Source of the DNA: Sinisalibacter lacisalsi
GTDB taxonomy: Bacteria; Pseudomonadota; Alphaproteobacteria; Rhodobacterales; Rhodobacteraceae
Assembly: GCF_014640115.1 (NCBI RefSeq)
Contig: NZ_BMGI01000001.1
Coordinates: forward strand, 22,501 to 86,500
DNA length: 64,000 nucleotides
Direction of reading: 5' to 3'
The translations under genes and the position numbers were made by a program. Under the pieces are notes generated by a model. That model searched no databases. It worked only from the letters and a program-made list of their open reading frames with translations, and was not told the origin of the DNA. Positions 29,521-41,410 of this stretch are shown in pieces (positions within the stretch are counted from its first letter, which is position 1; each line of letters starts with the position of its first letter).

Positions 29521-29549
29521 CTTGCAGCCCCCAATACCCCTCCTTATAT
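29521..29549 (+). promoter_or_regulatory. Heat-shock (RpoH) promoter of dnaK
   Basis: CTTG at 29521-29524 and CTTATAT at 29543-29549 are 18 bases apart, matching the alphaproteobacterial RpoH pattern CTTG-N17/18-CYTATNT. The dnaK start codon is about 110 bases downstream. Confidence 0.7.
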
Positions 29550-29657
29550 ACGCCCAGACGCCGGAAGGGGATTGCTCTTGCGGCCAAGAAACTGGGATCG
29601 GGCAAGGGTGCTTTCCAAGGCCCACGCCCACAACATCGCCAAGAGAGGATTTTGAGC

Positions 29658-31571
<1,914 letters not shown>

Positions 31572-31590
31572 GACCCGAAAAGCGCGTGCG

Positions 31591-31613
31591 CGGCCTGCCA
31601 CCACGGCAGGCCG
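31591..31613 (+). other. Hairpin between dnaK and dnaJ
   Basis: CGGCCTGCC and GGCAGGCCG make a perfect nine-base stem with a five-base ACCAC loop, 19 bases after the dnaK stop. It has no T-tract, so it is more likely an RNA-processing or stability element, setting dnaK and dnaJ at different levels, than a terminator. Confidence 0.55.
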
Positions 31614-31643
31614 GCACCTGCGTTCCCAAAGGGGGACTGACCG

Positions 31644-32795
31644 ATGTCAAAGCGCGATTATTACGAGCTTCTGGGCGTTTCCAGGGATGCGTCGCCGGAA
31701 GAAATCAAGAAAGCCTACCGCACCAAGGCCAAAGAACTTCACCCCGACCGCAACTCCGACAATCCCGATGCCGAGGCGCAGTTCAAGGAAGTGAACGAGG
31801 CCTATGACGTTCTGAAGGACGCCGACCGGAAGGCAGCCTATGACCGTTTCGGCCACGCGGCCTTCGAAGGTGGCATGGGCGGTGGCCCGCGCCCGGGCGG
31901 CGGCGGGTTCCAGGGCCAGGGCGATTTCGCCTCGGCCTTCTCCGACGTGTTCGACGATCTGTTCGGCGACTTCATGGGCGGGGGTCGCGGCGGCGGTCGC
32001 CAGCGCGCCACGCGCGGGTCCGACCTGCGCTACAACCTGCGCGTCACGCTCGAAGAGGCCTATAACGGGCTTCAGAAAACCATCAACGTGCCCACCTCCG
32101 TCGCCTGCGACGCGTGCAACGGCACCGGCGCCGAGGGCGGCAGCGAGCCCGTCACCTGCCCCACCTGCTCGGGGATTGGCAAGGTGCGCGCCCAGCAGGG
32201 CTTTTTCACCGTGGAGCGCACCTGCCCCACCTGCCACGGCATGGGCCAGATCATCAAGAACCCGTGCAAATCCTGCCAGGGCCATGGCCGGATCGAGAAG
32301 GAACGCGCGCTGAGCGTCAACATCCCGGCCGGGGTCGAGACCGGAACGCGTATCCGCCTCGCGGGCGAAGGCGAAGCCGGCATGCGCGGCGGCCCTCCGG
32401 GCGACCTCTACATCTTCATCGAAGTGGCCCAGCACCCGATCTTCGAGCGCGAAGGTATGCACCTGCATTGCCACGTGCCGGTGTCGATGACCGCGGCCGC
32501 CCTGGGCGGCGACATCGAGGTGCCCACCATCGACGGCGGCCGCTCTCGCGTGAAGATCCCGGCAGGCAGCCAAGCGGGCAGGCAGATGCGCCTGCGCGGC
32601 AAGGGTATGCCGGGGCTGCGCGGCGGCGGGCATGGCGACATGTATATCGAGCTGGCCGTCGAAACCCCGGTAAACCTCACCGGGCGGCAGAAGGAACTTC
32701 TGAAGGAATTCGAGAAGCTCTCGGAGGAGAACAACCCCGAGAGCACGAATTTCTTTTCCAAGGTCAAGAGCTTCTGGGAGGGGATGAAAGGCTAG
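31644..32795 (+). CDS. dnaJ: DnaJ (Hsp40) co-chaperone
   Basis: A 383-residue type I Hsp40. The J-domain (1-70) has [13 protein letters not shown] and the essential HPD (LHPDRN). A Gly/Phe/Arg-rich linker (75-125) follows. Four zinc-binding repeats come next: [24 protein letters not shown] and CKSCQGHG (about 145-210). The C-terminal substrate-binding barrels end the protein. AAAGGGGGA precedes the start. It stimulates DnaK ATPase and delivers clients. It is convergent with the M16 peptidase genes; no clear terminator is seen between them. Confidence 0.99.
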   Translation: MSKRDYYELLGVSRDASPEEIKKAYRTKAKELHPDRNSDNPDAEAQFKEVNEAYDVLKDADRKAAYDRFGHAAFEGGMGGGPRPGGGGFQGQGDFASAFSDVFDDLFGDFMGGGRGGGRQRATRGSDLRYNLRVTLEEAYNGLQKTINVPTSVACDACNGTGAEGGSEPVTCPTCSGIGKVRAQQGFFTVERTCPTCHGMGQIIKNPCKSCQGHGRIEKERALSVNIPAGVETGTRIRLAGEGEAGMRGGPPGDLYIFIEVAQHPIFEREGMHLHCHVPVSMTAAALGGDIEVPTIDGGRSRVKIPAGSQAGRQMRLRGKGMPGLRGGGHGDMYIELAVETPVNLTGRQKELLKEFEKLSEENNPESTNFFSKVKSFWEGMKG

Positions 32796-32817
32796 GCGCG
32801 CGGCGCCCGGCCTGCCC

Positions 32818-34131
32818 TCATTCGCTGCTCTCGACGCCTTCAGGCGACCCCACAATCACGAAGCGCAGATCTTCGGGCCGGAAAAGCTCGGCCGCTACGC
32901 GGTTGATCTCGTCCAGCGTCACCGCCTCGATCTGCGCGTTGCGGGTCTTGACGTAACTCGTGGGATACCCCTGCATCTGCATCCCCACCAGGATCCGCGC
33001 GATCGGGCCATTGCCGTCGAAGCGCAGCGGGTAGGCCCCGGTGAGATAGAGTTTCGCCGACTCGAGTTCTTCCTCGCTCACGCCGTCGCGCGCCATGCGC
33101 TCCCATTCGGCGCGCACCACCTCGATGGTTTCCGCCATCCGCGCGTTCACCGTCGAAACCGTGCCGATCAGCGATTCGCTGTAGTCCGAGTCGATCAGGT
33201 AGGTTCGGATGCCGTAGGTCAGCCCGCGTTTCTCGCGCACCTCAGCCATCAACCGGCTGTTGAAGCCACGACCCCCCATGATGTCGTTGAGGATGAAGGC
33301 GGGGAAGAATTCCGGTGTGCCGACCTTCACCCCGCTGTGACCGAATCGCGCCACCGACTGCGGCGTATCGAAGGGAACGACCGTGACGCCCCCCGTGGCG
33401 CCGAAAGCGACGGGCTCCGGCAGCGGCGCGCCCTCGTCAGGGAGATCGCCAAGCAGGTCGTCGATCAAGGTGCCAAGCTCCTCGGCGGAAATATCGCCCA
33501 CGGCCGCGATATAGACACGGTCTCGCGCGATGGCTCTGGAAAAGGCGTCCAGAATATCGGGCCGCGTCAGCGCGGTGACGCTCTCGAGCGTGCCGCCATA
33601 ATAGCTGCCATAGGGGTGATCGCCGTAGGCCAGCCGATCGAACGCGGCGCTCGCCAGGGCATCGGGGTCGTTCTCGCGATTCCTGAGGTTGGCGATCACC
33701 TGCCGACGCACCCGCTCGATCGCATCGTCATCGAATCGTGGGTTCACCAGCGCTTCGCGCAGCAGGTCCACCGCCGCCTCGCGGTTCTCCGACAGCATCC
33801 GCGCCGAAACCGAAAGGCTGTCGTCGCCGACGCTGAACCGGAAGCTTGCGGCCAGCGCCTCGCGCGCCTCGGCGAAGCCGCGCGCGTCGAGATCGCCCGC
33901 GCCCTCTTCGATCAGGGCCGTCATCAGGTTGATCGCCCCGCGCTTGCCCGGCGCATCGAGTGAGGCCCCGCCGCGAAAGCGCAGCTCCAGCGCGACGAAA
34001 GGGATGGAAGGCTCCTGCACCAGCCACGCGGTGAGCCCGCCGGGCGAGGTGATCTCGGTTATGTCGATCTCGGACCGCGCGGGAAGCGCCGCGACGATCA
34101 GGAACAGGAACGCGGCGGCAAAGCGTTTCAT
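32818..34131 (-). CDS. M16 peptidase-like protein, non-catalytic subunit
   Basis: A 437-residue protein of the insulinase/processing-peptidase (M16) family with an N-terminal signal peptide (MKRFAAAFLFLIVAALPARS). It keeps both M16 repeats but has no HxxEH zinc motif at the position where its neighbour has HFLEH; instead GKRGAINLMTALIEEG is found. It does have the glycine-rich loop GGRGFNSRLMAEVREKRG of the second half. It should pair with the upstream catalytic subunit as in two-gene bacterial M16B systems. Its ATG overlaps the partner's stop codon by four bases. Location is the periplasm; the substrate is unknown. Confidence 0.9.
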   Translation of the reverse strand: MKRFAAAFLFLIVAALPARSEIDITEITSPGGLTAWLVQEPSIPFVALELRFRGGASLDAPGKRGAINLMTALIEEGAGDLDARGFAEAREALAASFRFSVGDDSLSVSARMLSENREAAVDLLREALVNPRFDDDAIERVRRQVIANLRNRENDPDALASAAFDRLAYGDHPYGSYYGGTLESVTALTRPDILDAFSRAIARDRVYIAAVGDISAEELGTLIDDLLGDLPDEGAPLPEPVAFGATGGVTVVPFDTPQSVARFGHSGVKVGTPEFFPAFILNDIMGGRGFNSRLMAEVREKRGLTYGIRTYLIDSDYSESLIGTVSTVNARMAETIEVVRAEWERMARDGVSEEELESAKLYLTGAYPLRFDGNGPIARILVGMQMQGYPTSYVKTRNAQIEAVTLDEINRVAAELFRPEDLRFVIVGSPEGVESSE

Positions 34132-35471
34132 TGCACCTCCTCCCCGCCCTCGGACAGCAGCCATCCGGTGACGGAAGACTGTTTGTCGAGCACCTTTCGG
34201 GCCGCGTCCATCACGGCTTCCGGCGTGACCGCCTGCAGCACCTCGGGCCAGGCCTGCACGTCGGCGACGGTAAGGCCCGTGGTCAGGCCGCGCCCGAAAC
34301 GGTCGGCGATATCGCCCACGTCATCGAGCGCGTAGATCTCCGAGGCGCGGATCTGCATCTTGATGTTCTCGAACCGCTCCAGGTCTGGCCCGGTTTCGAG
34401 GAACCGCGCCAACTCCGCATCGAGCGCCGCCTCGGCTTCCTCGAGGCTCACCCCTTCGGCCGGGATGACGACGAAGGAAAACGTGCTGTCGTCGAATGAG
34501 GTGGCGTTGTAGCTGGCGTTGGTGAACACGGCGATCTGCTGATCGAACTGCAGGGCCGAGCCGAGAACCGAGGTCACCCCGGAGCCGCCCAACAGGCGGG
34601 CCAGAAACACCAGCGCCGCCGCGTCTTCCTGCGCGCCCGCGTCCCGCGACGGCGCAAGGTAACTGCGCACCAGCCAGGGCTGCGCCACCCGCGGATCTTC
34701 CATCACCACGCGACGCTCGGCGCGCGACGGCGGCTCCTGCGGCCGCACCCGGGGGGAAAGCCCTTCGGATGGTTCAAGCCCGCCGTAATGACGTTCGGCC
34801 AAGGCGCGCACCTCGTCGGGCGACACGTCCCCGGCGACGATCAGGATCGCGTTGTTCGGGGCATAGAACCGGCGGTAGAACTCAAGCGCATCGTCACGGC
34901 TGAGGCCCGCCATCTCGTGGCGCCAGCCGATGATGGGAATGCCGTAAGGATGGTTCCGATACAGCGCCGCGCGCAGGTCTTCCCGAAACAACGCGTTGGG
35001 GTCGTTGTCGATCCGCGTCGCGCGTTCCTCGAGAATCACGTCGCGCTCGGTTGCCACCTCTTCCGGCGACAGCACGAGGTTGCGCATCCGGTCGGCTTCC
35101 ATTTCCATCATCAGCCCGAGCCGGTCGGCGGCGACGCGCTGGAAATAGGCGGTGTAATCGAACGAGGTAAACGCGTTGTCGGAACCGCCGTTGGCTTCGA
35201 CCACCCTGGAAAGCTCTCCCGGGTCGAGGCTCTGCGTGCCCTTGAACATGAGATGTTCAAGGAAATGCGCGATCCCGGACTTGCCCGGCGGCTCGTCGGC
35301 CGAACCGATGCGGTACCAGACCTTGTGCACGACCGCTGGCGCGCGGTGATCCTCGACCACCACGACCTGCATGCCATTGTCGAGCGTGAAACTGGTCACC
35401 TCGCCCGACGCCTGGGCAGGCATCGCGAGCAGGCCGAAAAGGGCGATGAACGTAGCCGTCAAGGCGCGCAT
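34128..35471 (-). CDS. M16 zinc peptidase, catalytic subunit
   Basis: A 447-residue periplasmic metallopeptidase. The signal peptide is MRALTATFIALFGLLAMPAQ. The zinc site HFLEH (in GIAHFLEHLMFKG, about residue 65) and the downstream glutamate in FTSFDYTAYFQ...LMMEMEADRM match the catalytic M16 pattern, and the domain repeats in the C-terminal half. A start 20 codons further upstream is possible in frame but would spoil the signal peptide. It forms a heterodimer-type operon with the next gene, whose product lacks the zinc motif. Likely role: degradation of peptides in the periplasm. Confidence 0.93.
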   Translation of the reverse strand: MRALTATFIALFGLLAMPAQASGEVTSFTLDNGMQVVVVEDHRAPAVVHKVWYRIGSADEPPGKSGIAHFLEHLMFKGTQSLDPGELSRVVEANGGSDNAFTSFDYTAYFQRVAADRLGLMMEMEADRMRNLVLSPEEVATERDVILEERATRIDNDPNALFREDLRAALYRNHPYGIPIIGWRHEMAGLSRDDALEFYRRFYAPNNAILIVAGDVSPDEVRALAERHYGGLEPSEGLSPRVRPQEPPSRAERRVVMEDPRVAQPWLVRSYLAPSRDAGAQEDAAALVFLARLLGGSGVTSVLGSALQFDQQIAVFTNASYNATSFDDSTFSFVVIPAEGVSLEEAEAALDAELARFLETGPDLERFENIKMQIRASEIYALDDVGDIADRFGRGLTTGLTVADVQAWPEVLQAVTPEAVMDAARKVLDKQSSVTGWLLSEGGEEVQ

Positions 35472-35561
35472 ACGGAATCCTCCATGTGACGGAAGAGTTA
35501 TCTGCTTCCGGCGATCAGGCAAGGCTGGCACGCGTGGATGTGATCGGGCGAAGGCCCCGCG

Positions 35562-36095
35562 TTACTCGACCTTGATTTCGGGATCAGGCGGGGCGGACGG
35601 GGTCCAGACCCCGGCGGCGCGCAATCGGTCGAGTTCGATGTGCTGATCCAGCGACATCGGCTTGTAGCTCGAATAATAGACGTTCACGTTGAACAGCCGC
35701 TCGAGCAGCAGCCCATTGTTTTCGCGCCGCCACTCGAGGTCTTCCGCCGCCAGCGTCTCGCGAATGTTCGCCGCAACACCGTAACGGGCGGTGTAGGAAA
35801 CCAGCGCCTGCTCCCCGGCATAGATCTGGCCGCGTTCAAGGCGATCAGGATTGCCGCCCAGCGCGGCGACAGCGTCGCCTTGCGGATTGGGATCGACGAG
35901 ATTGCGCCCGCCCGGCGTGGGCTCGGGCAGCGCGGCGTAGTCTTCCGGCGCCTCCAACGGCTTCGTCGGCAGGATGGAGAACTCGTCGGGCGTGTCGGAC
36001 TTGATGTTCATGAGCTCAGGCTGGTCGCTCTCGCAGGCGACAAGCACTGCCAGCCCGGCAAGCGCCAAGACAGTTTTGCCGAACGTGCCCCGCAT
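35562..36095 (-). CDS. DUF3035 (BamF-like) lipoprotein
   Basis: A 177-residue lipoprotein. The lipobox LVAC (in LAGLAVLVACES, cysteine about residue 21) follows a short signal peptide. The segment PDEFSILPTKPLEAPEDYAALPEP is typical of DUF3035. That family has been described as the BamF subunit of the alphaproteobacterial outer-membrane protein assembly machine; I recall this from the family name rather than from anything in the sequence. It lies downstream of lspA, which matures lipoproteins, and upstream of the M16 pair on the same strand, a common alphaproteobacterial order. The start with MRGTFGKTV is chosen to fit the signal peptide. Confidence 0.82.
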   Translation of the reverse strand: MRGTFGKTVLALAGLAVLVACESDQPELMNIKSDTPDEFSILPTKPLEAPEDYAALPEPTPGGRNLVDPNPQGDAVAALGGNPDRLERGQIYAGEQALVSYTARYGVAANIRETLAAEDLEWRRENNGLLLERLFNVNVYYSSYKPMSLDQHIELDRLRAAGVWTPSAPPDPEIKVE

Positions 36096-36151
36096 GGACG
36101 TCTCCTTCACCCCGAGCTTCGCCCCCTCTTTACCGCATAAGATTCCGCGCG

Positions 36152-36631
36152 TCACGGGGTCTTTGGTCTCGATTTTTCACCTGTGAACAACACGAGCCCG
36201 ATTGCGCCCACAAAGATCGCCGCATCGGCGATGTTGAAAGACCACGGATTGGCGATTCCGCAGCAAGTCATGTTGAGGAAATCGGCCACCGCGCCGTAGA
36301 GGAGCCGGTCGATCACGTTGCCGATCGCGCCGCCGAGCAGAAGCCCGGCAAAAACCTGCCCGAGCCGCCCCATCGCATCCTTGTGCACCCACCACACGAC
36401 CCAGGCGGAAATCGCCAGCGCCACGGCGATGAGCACCCAGCGCATCACGTCGCTGTCAGACGCGCCAAGGCCGAAGTTCACCCCCCGGTTCCATGCCATG
36501 CGCAAGGTGAGGTAGGGCGGCCACACGTCGATCTGCAGTCGCGTTTTGAGATCGAGCAGGTGCACGACCCAGACCTTGATGATCTGGTCGAGGGCGAAGG
36601 TGATCGCCGCGGTGGTGATCATCCACCGCAT
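36152..36631 (-). CDS. lspA: Lipoprotein signal peptidase (signal peptidase II)
   Basis: A 159-residue inner-membrane aspartyl protease that cleaves signal peptides from prolipoproteins. Four membrane helices are evident. The catalytic aspartates lie in [11 protein letters not shown] and [13 protein letters not shown], and the N-terminal [10 protein letters not shown] and WNRGVNFGL motifs are present. It follows purH with one base between stop and start, and precedes the DUF3035 lipoprotein gene, one of its likely substrates. Confidence 0.96.
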   Translation of the reverse strand: MRWMITTAAITFALDQIIKVWVVHLLDLKTRLQIDVWPPYLTLRMAWNRGVNFGLGASDSDVMRWVLIAVALAISAWVVWWVHKDAMGRLGQVFAGLLLGGAIGNVIDRLLYGAVADFLNMTCCGIANPWSFNIADAAIFVGAIGLVLFTGEKSRPKTP

Positions 36632-36632
36632 G

Positions 36633-38222
36633 TCAGTGCCGGAAGTGCCGCATGCCGGTGAAGACCATGGCCAGCCCGGCCTCGTCGGCGGCCGCGATCA
36701 CCTCGGCGTCACGCATCGAGCCGCCGGGCTGGATCACGCAAGCCGCGCCAGCCGCCGCCGCTTCCATCAACCCGTCGGGGAAGGGAAAGAACGCATCCGA
36801 CGCCACCGCCGACCCGATCGCCGGGCTTTCCGCCAACCCCAGTTCCTTGGCCATGCGCCCGGCCTTGATCGCGGCGATATTGGCCGAGTCCAACCGGCTC
36901 ATCTGGCCCGCGCCCACACCCACGGTGGCGAGATCCCTGACGTAGACGATGGCGTTCGATTTCACGTGTTTGGCCACCTTCCAGGCGAACAGCAGGTCTT
37001 TCAACTGCGCCTCCGTCGGGGCCTTCCTGGTGACGACCTTGAGATCGTCGAGGCCGATAAAGCCGTTGTCCTTGTTCTGGAACAGCTGCCCGCCCGACAC
37101 CTGCCGCACCGTCATGCCGCCCGCGCGCGGATCGGGCAGGGCCTCGGTGGTGAGCAGACGCAGGTTCTTTTTCGCGGCGAAAACTTCCCGCGCTTCCGCG
37201 CTCGCACCGGGCGCGATCACCACCTCGGTGAAGATCTCGGCGATCGCCCGCGCCGTTTCGCCGTCGAGCGGCTGGTTGAGCGCCACGATCCCGCCGAAAG
37301 CGGAGGTGCGGTCGCAGTCGAACGCCTTCTGGTAGGCCTCGAGCAGCGTTTCGCCGCGCGCCACGCCGGAGGGGTTGGCGTGCTTGATGATCGCCACCGC
37401 CGGGCCGTCTGCGGGATCGAACTCCGCCACCAGCTCGAAAGCGGCGTCGGTGTCGTTGATGTTGTTGTAGGACAGCTCCTTGCCCTGGTGCTGCACGGCG
37501 GTGGCCACGCCGGGGCGCGCGCTGCCGTCGATGTAGAACGCCGCCTGCTGGTGCGGGTTCTCGCCGTAGCGCAGCGTCTGCGCGAGCTTGCCCGCCACCA
37601 CCCGGCGGCGCGGCGCGGCCTCGCCGATCGCCTCGGCCATCCACGTGCTCACCGCCGCGTCATAAGCCCCAGTGCGGGCATAGGCGATCTGGGCCTGCTT
37701 CTGGCGGAACGCATAACTCGTGGCGCCATCGCCGGCGTCAAGCTCGGCGAGCAGCGCGTCGTAATCCTCGACATCCACGATGGTGGTGACGAACGCGTGG
37801 TTCTTCGCCGCCGCGCGGATCATCGCCGGGCCGCCGATGTCGATGTTCTCGATCATCTCGTCATAGCCGGCCCCGCGCGCGAGCGCCGCCTCGAACGGGT
37901 AGAGGTTCACCACGAGCAGGTCGATCGCGCCGATCCCGTGCGTTTCCATCGCCGCCGTGTGGTCGGGATTGTCGCGCAGCGCCAGGAGGCCGCCATGCAC
38001 CATCGGGTGCAGCGTCTTCACCCGCCCGTCCATCATCTCGGGAAATCCGGTGGCATCGGCCACGTCGCGCACCGCCACGCCGGCCTCGCGCAGCGCCTTG
38101 GCCGAGCCGCCGGTCGACAGGATCTCGATCCCGCGCGCTTCCAGAGCCCGGCCCAGCTCGACAAGCCCGGTCTTGTCGGAAACGGAAATCAGCGCGCGGC
38201 GCACAGGGGAAAGATCGGTCAT
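36633..38222 (-). CDS. purH: Bifunctional AICAR formyltransferase / IMP cyclohydrolase
   Basis: A 529-residue enzyme for the last two steps of IMP synthesis. The N-terminal IMP cyclohydrolase (about 1-200) starts [17 protein letters not shown] and has the [11 protein letters not shown] motif. The C-terminal AICAR transformylase (about 205-529) has [23 protein letters not shown] and the late [10 protein letters not shown] motif. GAGGAA lies six bases before the ATG. It appears to head a unit containing lspA; the heparinase-like gene ends nine bases upstream, so the operon may begin further back at rsmB. Confidence 0.98.
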   Translation of the reverse strand: MTDLSPVRRALISVSDKTGLVELGRALEARGIEILSTGGSAKALREAGVAVRDVADATGFPEMMDGRVKTLHPMVHGGLLALRDNPDHTAAMETHGIGAIDLLVVNLYPFEAALARGAGYDEMIENIDIGGPAMIRAAAKNHAFVTTIVDVEDYDALLAELDAGDGATSYAFRQKQAQIAYARTGAYDAAVSTWMAEAIGEAAPRRRVVAGKLAQTLRYGENPHQQAAFYIDGSARPGVATAVQHQGKELSYNNINDTDAAFELVAEFDPADGPAVAIIKHANPSGVARGETLLEAYQKAFDCDRTSAFGGIVALNQPLDGETARAIAEIFTEVVIAPGASAEAREVFAAKKNLRLLTTEALPDPRAGGMTVRQVSGGQLFQNKDNGFIGLDDLKVVTRKAPTEAQLKDLLFAWKVAKHVKSNAIVYVRDLATVGVGAGQMSRLDSANIAAIKAGRMAKELGLAESPAIGSAVASDAFFPFPDGLMEAAAAGAACVIQPGGSMRDAEVIAAADEAGLAMVFTGMRHFRH

Positions 38223-38231
38223 GTGGGTTCC

Positions 38232-39989
38232 TCAGGTGTCTTCTGGCAGCCCGCCTGGCTCGTCTCGCACCAGATCACGCAGCCCCACCGGGGTATCCTG
38301 TGCCTTGGCGAGCGACCAGCGGATGCGCGTCGCATAGTCCAAAGCGACGCCGGAGAGAACCACCTGTTTTGACGCACGCGGCTTCAAGCGGCCTTTTTCG
38401 AGGTAAACACCGGGATCGAGCGAGAGCGTGGCGGCCCCTTCATAGCGCATCACCCAGATCTCGCCCGATTTCAGCGCCATGGAAATGGCGGTGCCGCCAA
38501 GGTCGATCGCCGCGTCCACGTCGGGGTGGAGATGAAAGCGAAGGGCGAAGCGGATGCCCGCAAGCCCGGTTCGGTCAAGCGCGGCGCGGAAGATCTCCTG
38601 CTCCTCGTCTGAAACCGCCGCCAGGGTTTCCTCGCCGAACACCATCCGGCCATCGACGGCCATCTCCAGCCGCCGCACGTATCCCAGCCCGTGCTCCGGC
38701 ACATAACCGTCATGCCCCGCAACGATCCCGGCGATTCCGTCGGCCTCGATTTCCTGGATGTGAACCTCACGCGGCGTGCGCTCCAGCAGCGCCCGTTCGC
38801 CCGCCCCGCTGCGGTGCGACGGGCCCAGCCGCGATGACGAAACACCCTCGATCCCGAGCACAGAATGCGAAGGCGTTGCCCGACCGGCCTTGCGCCATGC
38901 CTCGCCGAAATCCGCGCCGGAACCGCAATTCACGATCAACGGCCTGCGCCCCGAGGTGATCTCGATGGCCAGCGTCGAGGCGTGGCCATTGGCCGAAGCC
39001 TCGCCCCGTGGCGGTGCGGCTGCATCCATGATCAGCGTGGTGCGCCCGCCGTGCAGACGGGCATAGCCCATTGCCAGCCCCGCGTTGGTGCTCGCGCGCA
39101 CGCCCGACGTGGCAAGCGCCTGATCCAGCCGCCCCTCCGCACCGCGCCCGCCACCGTGAAACCGGGCCAGCCCGCCGTCGGCGTGGCGCAGGGCGCGCAG
39201 CGTCGGGGCGATGCGCTCGATGGCCGCGATATGCTCGGCCCGGGCCATCCGCCCGCTCTCGGCCAGCGCCAGCGCCGCCCAGTTGAGCAGGGTGAATATT
39301 TCGAGGAGTTCCTCGGGGTTGCGCGTGGGAATTCCGCCCTCGGCATCGATCTGCCGATTGCATTCCTGCGCCAGCCCGCGCGTGGCGGCCTCGACATGCG
39401 GCTCCATCCCCGTGAGCGACAGCCCGGCGTAGATCAGACCGGTCAACGCCTCGAAGCGCGGCAACCCGGGCGATGCCGCAGGCCAGCGCCGGGCAAGGAA
39501 CAGGGTCTGCTGCCCAAGCGAGCGATAGAACGCCTCGTGCGTCTCCCCCTCCTGCCCCGAGAGCAGGAAAAGCGCGTGGTTTATCCAGCGAATCAGCCGC
39601 CGTCCGGTGAGATCGGGCGTCCAGCCCGGCCCCTTGCCGCCGCCGAATCGCTCGATCCAGTCGAAGGTCCAGCCTTGCGCCTTCTGCCGGGCGGCGTGGT
39701 CGCCCAGCGCGGCGAGATCGTCGAGCCATGCAAACCCGTGCAGCGCCTCGGCGAAAGCGGAGACCGGCGGCTCCAGCGCCCAGACCGATACATCCCGCGC
39801 CTCCACCAGGTGCCCGGCGAACAACAGGTTGCCCGCCACCAGTTGCTTGCCACGGGCGAAACTGCCGATCGAGCGCGGCTCGGGTTGCGAGACAAAGCCG
39901 GTAGGTGGCCGCGCACGCGCCGCGCGGCGGGCATGCCAGCGGTTCATCCAGCGCGTCTTTCGCGCGGACCATGGTTCACGTTGCGACAC
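38232..39989 (-). CDS. Heparinase II/III family protein
   Basis: A 585-residue protein with an N-terminal (alpha/alpha) toroid region (about 50-350) and a C-terminal beta-sandwich (about 360-585), the heparinase II/III architecture. Conserved stretches include TNAGLAMGYARLHGGRTTLIMD and the SHSVLGIEG active-site region, with SGADFGEAWRKAGRATP before it. I choose the GTG at 39989 because GAGG lies seven bases ahead and because homologues start near SVSQREPW; 27 further codons upstream are open. It has no signal peptide. Alphaproteobacterial members next to purH and rsmB are conserved, suggesting a housekeeping envelope-glycan role, but the substrate is not known. Confidence 0.82.
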   Translation of the reverse strand: MSQREPWSARKTRWMNRWHARRAARARPPTGFVSQPEPRSIGSFARGKQLVAGNLLFAGHLVEARDVSVWALEPPVSAFAEALHGFAWLDDLAALGDHAARQKAQGWTFDWIERFGGGKGPGWTPDLTGRRLIRWINHALFLLSGQEGETHEAFYRSLGQQTLFLARRWPAASPGLPRFEALTGLIYAGLSLTGMEPHVEAATRGLAQECNRQIDAEGGIPTRNPEELLEIFTLLNWAALALAESGRMARAEHIAAIERIAPTLRALRHADGGLARFHGGGRGAEGRLDQALATSGVRASTNAGLAMGYARLHGGRTTLIMDAAAPPRGEASANGHASTLAIEITSGRRPLIVNCGSGADFGEAWRKAGRATPSHSVLGIEGVSSSRLGPSHRSGAGERALLERTPREVHIQEIEADGIAGIVAGHDGYVPEHGLGYVRRLEMAVDGRMVFGEETLAAVSDEEQEIFRAALDRTGLAGIRFALRFHLHPDVDAAIDLGGTAISMALKSGEIWVMRYEGAATLSLDPGVYLEKGRLKPRASKQVVLSGVALDYATRIRWSLAKAQDTPVGLRDLVRDEPGGLPEDT

Positions 39990-40073
39990 GGAACTGCCTC
40001 GGCTCGGTTTTCGATCGCCCCTTGGCGGGGTCTTGGCCCGCATCATAGCCGCGCGACCCGCCCAAGTCATCGC

Positions 40074-41345
40074 CTATTGCGGCTTGACGAGGCAGGCGAT
40101 GAAGAAGCCGTCCATCCCGCCGCGGTCGGCCCAGTAGTCGGGGCGTAGCCGCAGCCCACCCTCCGCGCCCGTCCAGTCCGGGTCGATCCCCGGGCGCGCA
40201 AGCCGTGCGCGGTCGACAACGAGATCGGGGTGGCGAGCGAGGGCGTCGCGGAGTTGCTCCTCGCCTTCGTCGATCAGCAGCGAACAGGTGCAATAAACCA
40301 GCCGGCCGCCCGGCTTCAGCAGGGCGAGCGCGCGGTCGATCAGCCGCTCCTGCAGTTCGAACAGCGCGGGAAAACCACCCCCGTCCTTGGCATAAGGCAA
40401 ATCGGGGTGGCGGCGGATCGTGCCGGTGGCCGAACAGGGCGCGTCGAGCAAGATCGCGTCAAAGGGGCCGCCCTGGTAGGTGAGCGCATCGGCGGTCACC
40501 ACCTCGGCCGCCAGCCCGACGCGGGTCAGGTTCTCCTCCAGCCGTCCCGTTCGCGCGGACGAGATGTCGACGGCGGTCACCTCCGCACCCGTGGCCGCCA
40601 GTTGCATCGTCTTGCCACCCGGCGCAGCGCACAGGTCAAGCACCCGCTCGCCCGGTTGGGCATCGAGCACTTGCGCGGGAATCGCCGCGGCAGCGTCCTG
40701 CACCCACCATTCTCCATCAGCGAACCCCGGCAGGGCCGAAACCTGGCTCTGGCCTTCGATGCGCACCGATCCGGTGGGCAACAGCGCTCCGCCCAGCCGC
40801 TCGGCCAGCGCTGCGGCGTCGCCCTTCGGGGTGAGATCGAGCGGCGCGCTGGCGTAGTGCGCGGCCTCCATCGCCTCGACGGCGGCCTTGCCGTAGTCGT
40901 CGATCAGGGGCTTGCGCAGCCATTTCGGCAGGCGCGGCACCGGCAGCGCGGGCCATTTCGCCGCCTCCGCCGCCACTTTGCGCAGCACCGCGTTCACCAG
41001 CCCCGCCATGCTCGCGGTATTGCGTCCGGCCCGCGCGATCGCCACGCAGGCGTTCACCACCCCGTGCGCCGCCGCGCCTTCTTCGCAGATCTCCGCCACG
41101 CCAAGCCGCAACAGGTTCATCACCCGGGCGGGGGGCCGCTTTTTCAGGTGCGGCCCGAGCATCCTGTCAGACCGGTCAAGCACGCGCAGCGCGGTGGTGA
41201 CGAGCCGCTGCGCCCGGGCGCGATCGGGGGCAGGCAGCCCCGCAACACGCCGCGCGAGCACTTCCGAAAGGAGCCTGTGCTCGTCGAGCACATCGCCCAT
41301 CAGATCAAGCGCCACCTTGCGCGGCCGGATCGCGTCGCTCACCAT
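40074..41345 (-). CDS. rsmB: RsmB-like RNA (cytosine-C5) methyltransferase
   Basis: A 423-residue protein: an N-terminal NusB-like helical domain (about 1-130) followed by the SAM-dependent Nol1/Nop2/Sun methyltransferase domain. Seen in sequence: LDLCAAPGGKTMQLA (SAM site, about residue 235), DAPCSATGTIRRHPD and the catalytic cysteine in VYCTCSLL. It should methylate C967-type cytosine in 16S rRNA. The ATG at 41345 has AAAGGAG eight bases upstream; a longer open frame extends 86 codons further. It starts 65 bp from the divergent DUF1674 gene. Confidence 0.92.
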   Translation of the reverse strand: MVSDAIRPRKVALDLMGDVLDEHRLLSEVLARRVAGLPAPDRARAQRLVTTALRVLDRSDRMLGPHLKKRPPARVMNLLRLGVAEICEEGAAAHGVVNACVAIARAGRNTASMAGLVNAVLRKVAAEAAKWPALPVPRLPKWLRKPLIDDYGKAAVEAMEAAHYASAPLDLTPKGDAAALAERLGGALLPTGSVRIEGQSQVSALPGFADGEWWVQDAAAAIPAQVLDAQPGERVLDLCAAPGGKTMQLAATGAEVTAVDISSARTGRLEENLTRVGLAAEVVTADALTYQGGPFDAILLDAPCSATGTIRRHPDLPYAKDGGGFPALFELQERLIDRALALLKPGGRLVYCTCSLLIDEGEEQLRDALARHPDLVVDRARLARPGIDPDWTGAEGGLRLRPDYWADRGGMDGFFIACLVKPQ

Positions 41346-41410
41346 CGGCACTCCTTTGCCATTCTTCGCGCCCGGGCCTATATCATGCGCAGAGCACAAG
41401 GAAGAGCGCG

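Noticed and set aside
28686-29657. N-terminal extension of the dnaK frame
   Set aside because: It overlaps serA and alkB and precedes the universal DnaK N-terminus, which has its own ribosome binding site and promoter.
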